Part shown: positions 14,698 through 19,230 of the stretch, one piece after another
Position numbering within the stretch: position 1 is the first letter of the stretch
Layout of the letters: every line of letters begins with the position of its first letter
Assembly (NCBI GenBank): GCA_000434735.1
Contig: FR881226.1
Location: 2,045-21,274, forward strand
Origin: Bacteroides sp. CAG:530
GTDB lineage: Bacteria > Bacteroidota > Bacteroidia > Bacteroidales > Bacteroidaceae
Direction of reading: 5' to 3'
DNA: 19,230 nucleotides
Notes under the pieces: model-generated
What the model saw: only the letters and a program-made list of their open reading frames with translations
Databases searched by the model: none
Told to the model about the DNA's origin: nothing
Position numbers and translations under genes: made by a program

Positions 14698-16014
14698 TTA
14701 CTTTCCCGATTCCTGCCATTTCAAAGCTTGCAGAAATACTCCGTAAAGTGGTATGTTGGTGATGTTCTCTTGTTTGCGGTATGGCAGCATGGAGTAACGT
14801 ATGGCAGATATGTCTGTATGTTCCATGAGGAAATTATGCAGCGAGTTTGCTTTGATACTTGTGCCTGCCTTTACTTCTATTGGTAGTAGAGCACCGTCTC
14901 TTTGGAGTAGAAAGTCCATCTCCATGCGAGATGTGTCCGAACTGTAGTAATATATATGAGTGATGCCTGATGCCAGTAACTGTTGAAGTACATACTGTTC
15001 TGTGAACGCTCCTTTATATTCCGTAAAAACGTTATCGCCAAGCAGAACATCCTTTGCGGCTGTATCAGCCATTGCCCCCATCAGTCCGCAATCGCATAGA
15101 TATAGTTTGAATGCCGACAAGTCTTCATAAAACTTCAGCGGCAACTCTGGCTTTGTTACTTTAGTTATCTTATACACTAATCCGGCATCTACTAGCCATT
15201 GTATTGCTAATTCAAATTCTTTGGCTCTGCCGCCTTTTTTCAACACTCCATAGACGAACTTTTTATTTTCTTTCGATAGCTGGCCGAGGATAGATTGCCA
15301 TACCATATCGATGCGTGGAACTTCTTGTGTTGGAGCGTGCTTGGAGAAGTCGCTGGCATAGTTAGATAGAATTTCGTTCTGAATAGTACGTACTTGGTTT
15401 AGCAATTTGTTTTCTACATACGATTTCACTACTTCAGGCATTCCACCAACGTAATAGTATTGGCGTAGATAGTCTTTCAGCTTTTCGTGAAACGCATTCA
15501 TTAACTCGTAGTCCTCGCTGTGCATCAATTTGAGTAGTTGGTCTTCTCCCATCGCCATAAGGAATTCTTCAAAATCCATAGGGAATAAACGCATTGTTTG
15601 TACCTTGCCTACAGGAAAGGATACTCCTGCGTGCAGGGCAACACCCAACAGAGAACCTGCCACAACGATGTGATATTCTGGAGCGTCTTCGCAAAAATAC
15701 TTCAAGGCTTCTAATGCCTGTGGAAACGCTTGTACTTCATCTAGGAATATAAGCGTTTTGCCTGGTATTATATCAACTCCAGTCAAAGCACTTAATCCTC
15801 TAATAATTCTTGAAGTATCAAAGTCGCCTGAATAGATAGCATGCAGATTCTCATTTCTATCACAACTTATATAGGCGAGATTTTCAAATTCTTTCCGACC
15901 GAATTCTTTTAGGATATAAGTCTTTCCGCATTGTCTTACTCCGTTAAGGATTAATGGCTTATGACGCTCTTGGTTCTTCCAGCTTATAAGCTGGGTATAT
16001 ATCTTTCTTTTCAT
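14698..16014 (-). CDS. AAA-family ATPase with DUF4143 domain
   Basis: ATP-binding protein of the widespread AAA_14 + DUF4143 type, whose cellular role is not established. From the ATG at 16014 it has 438 residues. Walker A GVRQCGKT lies at 25-32, Walker B LIFLDE at 88-93, and a sensor-like VVAGSLLG at 117-124. The C-terminal DUF4143 region ends in a PD-(D/E)XK-like pattern: D367 in MEMDFLL and E380-V-K382 in PIEVKAG, which could be a nuclease-like fold. The frame stays open upstream to a TTG at 16143, but that extension only translates the 33-bp repeat array (CVEKCK-type units), so I treat it as leader. Convergent with the recombinase. Such ATPases are common, often multicopy, accessory genes in Bacteroidetes. 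Confidence 0.9.
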   Translation of the reverse strand: MKRKIYTQLISWKNQERHKPLILNGVRQCGKTYILKEFGRKEFENLAYISCDRNENLHAIYSGDFDTSRIIRGLSALTGVDIIPGKTLIFLDEVQAFPQALEALKYFCEDAPEYHIVVAGSLLGVALHAGVSFPVGKVQTMRLFPMDFEEFLMAMGEDQLLKLMHSEDYELMNAFHEKLKDYLRQYYYVGGMPEVVKSYVENKLLNQVRTIQNEILSNYASDFSKHAPTQEVPRIDMVWQSILGQLSKENKKFVYGVLKKGGRAKEFELAIQWLVDAGLVYKITKVTKPELPLKFYEDLSAFKLYLCDCGLMGAMADTAAKDVLLGDNVFTEYKGAFTEQYVLQQLLASGITHIYYYSSDTSRMEMDFLLQRDGALLPIEVKAGTSIKANSLHNFLMEHTDISAIRYSMLPYRKQENITNIPLYGVFLQALKWQESGK

Positions 16015-16018
16015 GGCT

Positions 16019-16135
16019 TTACACTTTTCGACACATAAAAATGCCTGATGCTTACACTTTTCGACATATGTATATAGTGAAATATTACACTTTCTGACAC
16101 ATGATACTATCGCAAAGCTACACTTTTCGACACAT
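16019..16135 (-). repeat. Four 18-bp repeats at exact 33-bp period in the ATPase leader
   Basis: Coding-strand unit ATGTGTCGAAAAGTGTAA. Copies lie at 16019-16036, 16052-16069, 16085-16102 and 16118-16135, separated by three unrelated 15-nt spacers. They differ from the consensus by 0, 1, 2 and 1 bases. The array ends 4 nt before the ATPase ATG. Within each unit GTGT recurs 10 bp apart. Three units read as a six-codon ATG-to-stop mini-ORF. Confidence 0.9.
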
Positions 16136-16143
16136 AAAACCAA

Positions 16144-16392
16144 ATATTCTACTTCTTTTTATAATATCTGTAGTTTAGTAGTATATGTCTCTAGTTCTCT
16201 GCTTAACCTAGAGCTGAACACATTACACAGCACACTACCATGTTATATACTTTTACTCTAATTCAGTAAAACCGTTTTTGCCCATCTGCGAATTAAACGC
16301 GAGTTGCTATTATCAAAATAGCCCTCAGAGGTGTTTTGGGAGGGGGTGAGAAACGATATGCGAGTTACGAAAAAAAGAATACGAGAAAAAAT
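16144..16392. other. Intergenic stretch, no gene recognised
   Basis: Between the repeat array and the large hairpin. It holds a small CTCTAG/CTAGAG inverted repeat (16189-16213) and a G-rich tract near 16337-16350. A short minus-strand open stretch ends near 16260 in RRWAKTVLLN, without a start or recognisable family. The ATPase promoter is presumably here, but I found no clear TAnnTTTG box. Confidence 0.4.
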
Positions 16393-16456
16393 GAAAAGAA
16401 TGCGATGTTACAACTTGCAATTCGCATATTGCAGGTTGTAACATCGCATTCTTTTC
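16393..16456. repeat. Large inverted repeat, 28-bp stem with one mismatch
   Basis: 16393-16420 (GAAAAGAATGCGATGTTACA...) and 16429-16456 are inverted copies with a single T/C difference and an 8-nt loop. On the minus strand the stem is followed by TTTTC and then a six-T run, so it could be the terminator of the broken nuclease gene upstream on that strand. It could also be a dispersed palindromic element. Confidence 0.85.
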
Positions 16457-16538
16457 GCTGCTTTTATAGCTTGTTTTTTATGTATACCTATTTTACCGTA
16501 ATCTAAAACCATACGGTAACTTACAGCCCGGCTTCAAC

Positions 16539-16697
16539 CTACTTTCTGCATAATTTGCAGTAATCGCAGTAGGTACATTTGTCCTCTTCTTCTGTTTGGC
16601 AGAAAGGAATGTCGGGGTTGAAAATATCTTCAAGCAATGCCTGTAGCCGCTCTCTGTACTCCGGCTCGTAGAAAGTGTCGATGATATTTGCTCTTAT
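16539..16697 (-). pseudogene. C-terminal remnant of a PD-(D/E)XK exonuclease-like protein
   Basis: Fifty-two codons open between an in-frame TAG (16698-16700) and the stop at 16539, with no start codon. The peptide includes FYEPEYRERLQALLEDIFN, then a cysteine cluster C33, C41, C44, C47, C50 (CTYCDYCKLC). This resembles the Fe-S-type cysteine tail of AddB/PDDEXK_1 nucleases that work with UvrD/AddA helicases in Bacteroidetes. Nothing of the helicase or nuclease core remains here, so this is a scrap left by a deletion or insertion whose breakpoint is near 16700, just before the receptor gene's promoter region. Family assignment rests on the cysteine pattern and is moderate. Confidence 0.6.
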
Positions 16698-16775
16698 CTA
16701 TTGATTTGGCTTGTTCTTAGTTATTAATAAATCAAAAAAAACTTACATTATAAATCTGAAATTCAAATCTTTCAA

Positions 16776-16783
16776 TATCTTTG
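16776..16783 (+). promoter_or_regulatory. Candidate -7 box of the outer-membrane receptor gene
   Basis: TATCTTTG is an exact TAnnTTTG match 37 nt before the first possible ATG. No convincing -33 TTTG precedes it. Confidence 0.45.
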
Positions 16784-16820
16784 TCTTTGGTGATTATTGG
16801 AATTGATACATCACTATTAA

Positions 16821-19230
16821 ATGTTGACTGCTATGAGAAATTATTTTGTGAAGATACTTTTATCTTTTATAGGAATAAGCTATGCCATGTTTGTGAATGC
16901 TCAAGACAGCATAGTAGGTAGAATATTGGATGAGCAAGAACAGGGGCTTGATGCAGCTGTAGTAATGCTGGCGTCTTTGCCAGACAATGTCTTGATAGAA
17001 ACTACGATAACAGATAGTGATGGAAAATTCTGTTTCCCCGTACACAAAGGCGAGTTTCTTCTGTGCGTACGGACATTGGGATATAAGGAGATTAAGAAGA
17101 ATATTTCTATTGAAGGTCCACTGACACTTCCAGATATTAGGTTGGAGCCAGATGAGATTTCGTTGCAAGATATAGTGGTAACAGCACGAAAATCTCGTCC
17201 TATGACAACTTCGTCAAACGGAAAGATTCAGATTGATATTGCCCAATCATATCTTACCGATATAGGAAACGCTTTAGATGTACTTAAGCATTCTCCTGGT
17301 ATTTCTGTAAACAATAAAGGTGGCATTTCTTTGGCTTCACTTGGAGGAACAGCTATATATGTTAACGGTAGAAAACTCATGTTGCAGGGAGATGAGCTGT
17401 CAACTTACCTCCGTTCTATGTCTTCCGAAAAAATATCACGAATAGAAATATCTCATAATCCTAATGCAAGTTTTGGTTCTGAGGGTGCAGGCGGTATCAT
17501 AAACATTATCCTGAAAGCATCTGAAAAGTCTGGCTTTTTTGTAACTACATCACATGGTATTGGCTATTGGAAAAATGTGAAAAAAAATTCTGATATCGCT
17601 TTGAAAAATGTGAAACAAAATTCTGATATCGCTTTGTCTTATAATACAAATAAATGGCAATTAGGCCTGAACTATAATCATAGCTTGGGATACCATTCTA
17701 TGAATTATGGTTACGAAAAAGTTCAGAATGGAGATAAAAACATATCAGAAACGTCAGATACCGACAAACGCAATACTTATTCGGTAGGAATGGACTTTTC
17801 TTGGTTGCTCAATCAAAAGAATAAACTTTTCATCAACAGTACCGTAAATTTGCTTGCAGGCCCCGGAGAGACTCAGACAATAACTCAGATATATCAAGGA
17901 ACAAACCAGCTTGACAATATCCTTAAGGCACGCAATAATTATGTAGAGCAGAAGAATCTTCAATACAACAACAGCGTGAATTATTTGTATCAGCCATCAT
18001 CAAAGGCGCAATTTTCATTTTCGGCTGACTGGACGCACTTTGATGGCAAAGCCAGGTGTGAGCAGCCTAATGAGTATTACTCGGTAGACAATACGCCATT
18101 ACGTTCTGATTTCTTCTATTCAGAACCAGACAAAGACATTGATATCTATGCGCTTTTGTCAGACTTTAAATTCACCCCGAATGCCCAGAATGAAATCCTT
18201 GCAGGTATCAAGACAACACTCATAAAGAGTGATAACACATTTATTTTTAAGAAGAACGGGGATATAGACACACAGCGTTCAAATAGTTTCTGCTACAAAG
18301 AGAAAAACCTTGAAGCCTATGCGCAATACACTTATACGTGGGATAAATTGGAATTGAGTGCAGGATTGCGTATGGAGTATATGTACACCTATAACAAACT
18401 CAATTCGCAGACTAGTCAAGATGCGGAGACAAACAGCCAGAACCATTTCCGATTATTCCCTAACCTGAGTGCATCATATACCATTAACGATAAGAACAAG
18501 ATAGCATTGCTATACAGTAGAAGACAAGATAAACCACGGTATGAGGATCTAAATCCATTTGAATATTTGCTTGATGAATTGTCTTATTGGAAAGGTAATC
18601 CGTTTCTTAAACCTCAGGTAAGCAATAAGATTATGCTGTCATATACATGGAGTAATCTGTCTTTGAATCTCTATTATAACAAACTCGATGACTATTTTAC
18701 ATCACTTACAGATGTATATGGAAACAATAAGACCATCATGACAACGAAAAATATAGGAACACAACAACAGGTAGGATTTGATGCCGTTTTTTCAAAACGT
18801 CTTACTCCGTGGTGGGAGTTGTCTGCAACCGCGGGATTCTACTACTTCATGAATAAATTAGATTATGAAACATACAAACATGAATACAAGCGTCCGTCTT
18901 GTTTCTTATCGGCGTCTAATAGTGTTCTACTTCCACTTGGCATAAATCTTGAGATATCTGGACGATACTATTCAAAACGTCAGGGTGGTAGCTATGAGGT
19001 CAGCAGACCGATTGGAAGTATGGATATAGACCTTAGCAAGAGTTGGCACGACGGACGTATGCGTCTGTCATTGCTAATGACAGATGTCTTCCATACCGAA
19101 CGTTGGGATAGTTATGGCATAAAAGATGCTTTGAATCTCTCATCTTGGGGATACGGAGAAAGTCGTAAAGTCATGTTGCGATTTAGCTATAGCTTTGGAA
19201 AACAAAAATTTGAGAAAGTAGACAAAAATA
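16821..19230 (+). CDS. Outer-membrane beta-barrel / TonB-dependent receptor-like protein (runs off right edge)
   Basis: Open from the ATG at 16821 (or 16833, four codons later) to the window end, 803 codons. A signal peptide (hydrophobic about 9-24, cleavage near VNA/QD) is followed by a carboxypeptidase-regulatory-like domain (SIVGRILDEQ to about residue 110). Then comes LQDIVVTARKSRP, a TonB-box-like hinge, and a plug domain with GGTAIYVNGRKLML and RIEISHNPNASFGSEGAGGIINI. The rest is alternating beta-barrel sequence of the Bacteroidetes OMP_b-brl_3 type, with NPFLKP and late strands ending LRFSYSFGKQ, so only a few residues are missing. Ligand unknown; no SusD partner is visible. An 11-residue tandem duplication lies near residues 250-271. 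Its 5' side abuts a truncated nuclease gene, suggesting recent rearrangement. Confidence 0.9.
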   Translation, partial: MLTAMRNYFVKILLSFIGISYAMFVNAQDSIVGRILDEQEQGLDAAVVMLASLPDNVLIETTITDSDGKFCFPVHKGEFLLCVRTLGYKEIKKNISIEGPLTLPDIRLEPDEISLQDIVVTARKSRPMTTSSNGKIQIDIAQSYLTDIGNALDVLKHSPGISVNNKGGISLASLGGTAIYVNGRKLMLQGDELSTYLRSMSSEKISRIEISHNPNASFGSEGAGGIINIILKASEKSGFFVTTSHGIGYWKNVKKNSDIALKNVKQNSDIALSYNTNKWQLGLNYNHSLGYHSMNYGYEKVQNGDKNISETSDTDKRNTYSVGMDFSWLLNQKNKLFINSTVNLLAGPGETQTITQIYQGTNQLDNILKARNNYVEQKNLQYNNSVNYLYQPSSKAQFSFSADWTHFDGKARCEQPNEYYSVDNTPLRSDFFYSEPDKDIDIYALLSDFKFTPNAQNEILAGIKTTLIKSDNTFIFKKNGDIDTQRSNSFCYKEKNLEAYAQYTYTWDKLELSAGLRMEYMYTYNKLNSQTSQDAETNSQNHFRLFPNLSASYTINDKNKIALLYSRRQDKPRYEDLNPFEYLLDELSYWKGNPFLKPQVSNKIMLSYTWSNLSLNLYYNKLDDYFTSLTDVYGNNKTIMTTKNIGTQQQVGFDAVFSKRLTPWWELSATAGFYYFMNKLDYETYKHEYKRPSCFLSASNSVLLPLGINLEISGRYYSKRQGGSYEVSRPIGSMDIDLSKSWHDGRMRLSLLMTDVFHTERWDSYGIKDALNLSSWGYGESRKVMLRFSYSFGKQKFEKVDKN
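17570..17635 (+). repeat. 33-bp tandem duplication inside the receptor gene
   Basis: 17570-17602 and 17603-17635 are adjacent copies with one mismatch (A/C). They encode KNVKKNSDIAL followed by KNVKQNSDIAL, just after the plug domain. The frame is kept. Near identity implies a recent duplication. Confidence 0.95.

Noticed and set aside
16019..16135. CRISPR array
   Set aside because: The units are 18 bp with 15-nt spacers, only four copies, abut a start codon, and no cas gene is present.
16015..16143. 43-residue N-terminal extension of the ATPase from a TTG codon
   Set aside because: It consists only of the translated repeat array; the conserved ATPase N-terminus begins at the ATG at 16014.
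16260..16390. Minus-strand open stretch ending in RRWAKTVLLN
   Set aside because: No start codon, runs back through the large hairpin, and no family recognised; too weak to call a gene or remnant.
16860..17168. 102-codon minus-strand ORF
   Set aside because: It is antisense to the clearly coding signal-peptide and regulatory-like domain of the receptor gene.

Overview
The window looks like chromosomal DNA of a gut-type Bacteroidales (Bacteroides, Phocaeicola or Prevotella-like). Evidence: a SusC/TonB-era outer-membrane barrel protein, a secreted GH35 beta-galactosidase, the Bacteroidetes trio glycogen debrancher / glycosyltransferase / GH57 protein, moderate GC, AT-rich leaders that mostly lack Shine-Dalgarno sites, and several TAnnTTTG boxes like the Bacteroidetes -7 promoter element. 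I cannot fix the genus from sequence alone.

Layout. 1-895 (minus): the 5' part of a GH35 beta-galactosidase that runs off the left edge, preceded by a tiny secreted ORF that is broken by a one-base frameshift. 1020-4188 (minus): an operon read J-domain/TerB membrane protein -> rfbA -> rfbC -> M48 lipoprotein protease, closed by a hairpin terminator. 4465-8517 (plus): miaA, a lipid kinase and kdsA as one run, then serS from its own promoter region with a terminator after it. 8879-13488 (plus): a three-gene glycogen/alpha-glucan operon (GH133-type debrancher, glycosyltransferase, GH57-like protein) ending in two successive hairpins, the second very large.

13490-19230 looks accessory. It holds a lone tyrosine recombinase (plus), a convergent AAA/DUF4143 ATPase (minus) whose leader carries four 18-bp repeats at an exact 33-bp period, a 28-bp-stem hairpin, a 52-codon C-terminal scrap of a cysteine-rich PD-(D/E)XK nuclease, and an outer-membrane beta-barrel/TonB-receptor gene that runs off the right edge almost complete.

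Metabolically the core genes serve the envelope (dTDP-rhamnose, Kdo, lipid phosphorylation, periplasmic proteolysis), translation (MiaA, SerS) and storage polysaccharide. The most unusual signals are the 33-bp-phased repeat array before the ATPase, the GH57 protein with both expected catalytic residues replaced, and the Asn in place of the expected catalytic Asp in the debrancher.
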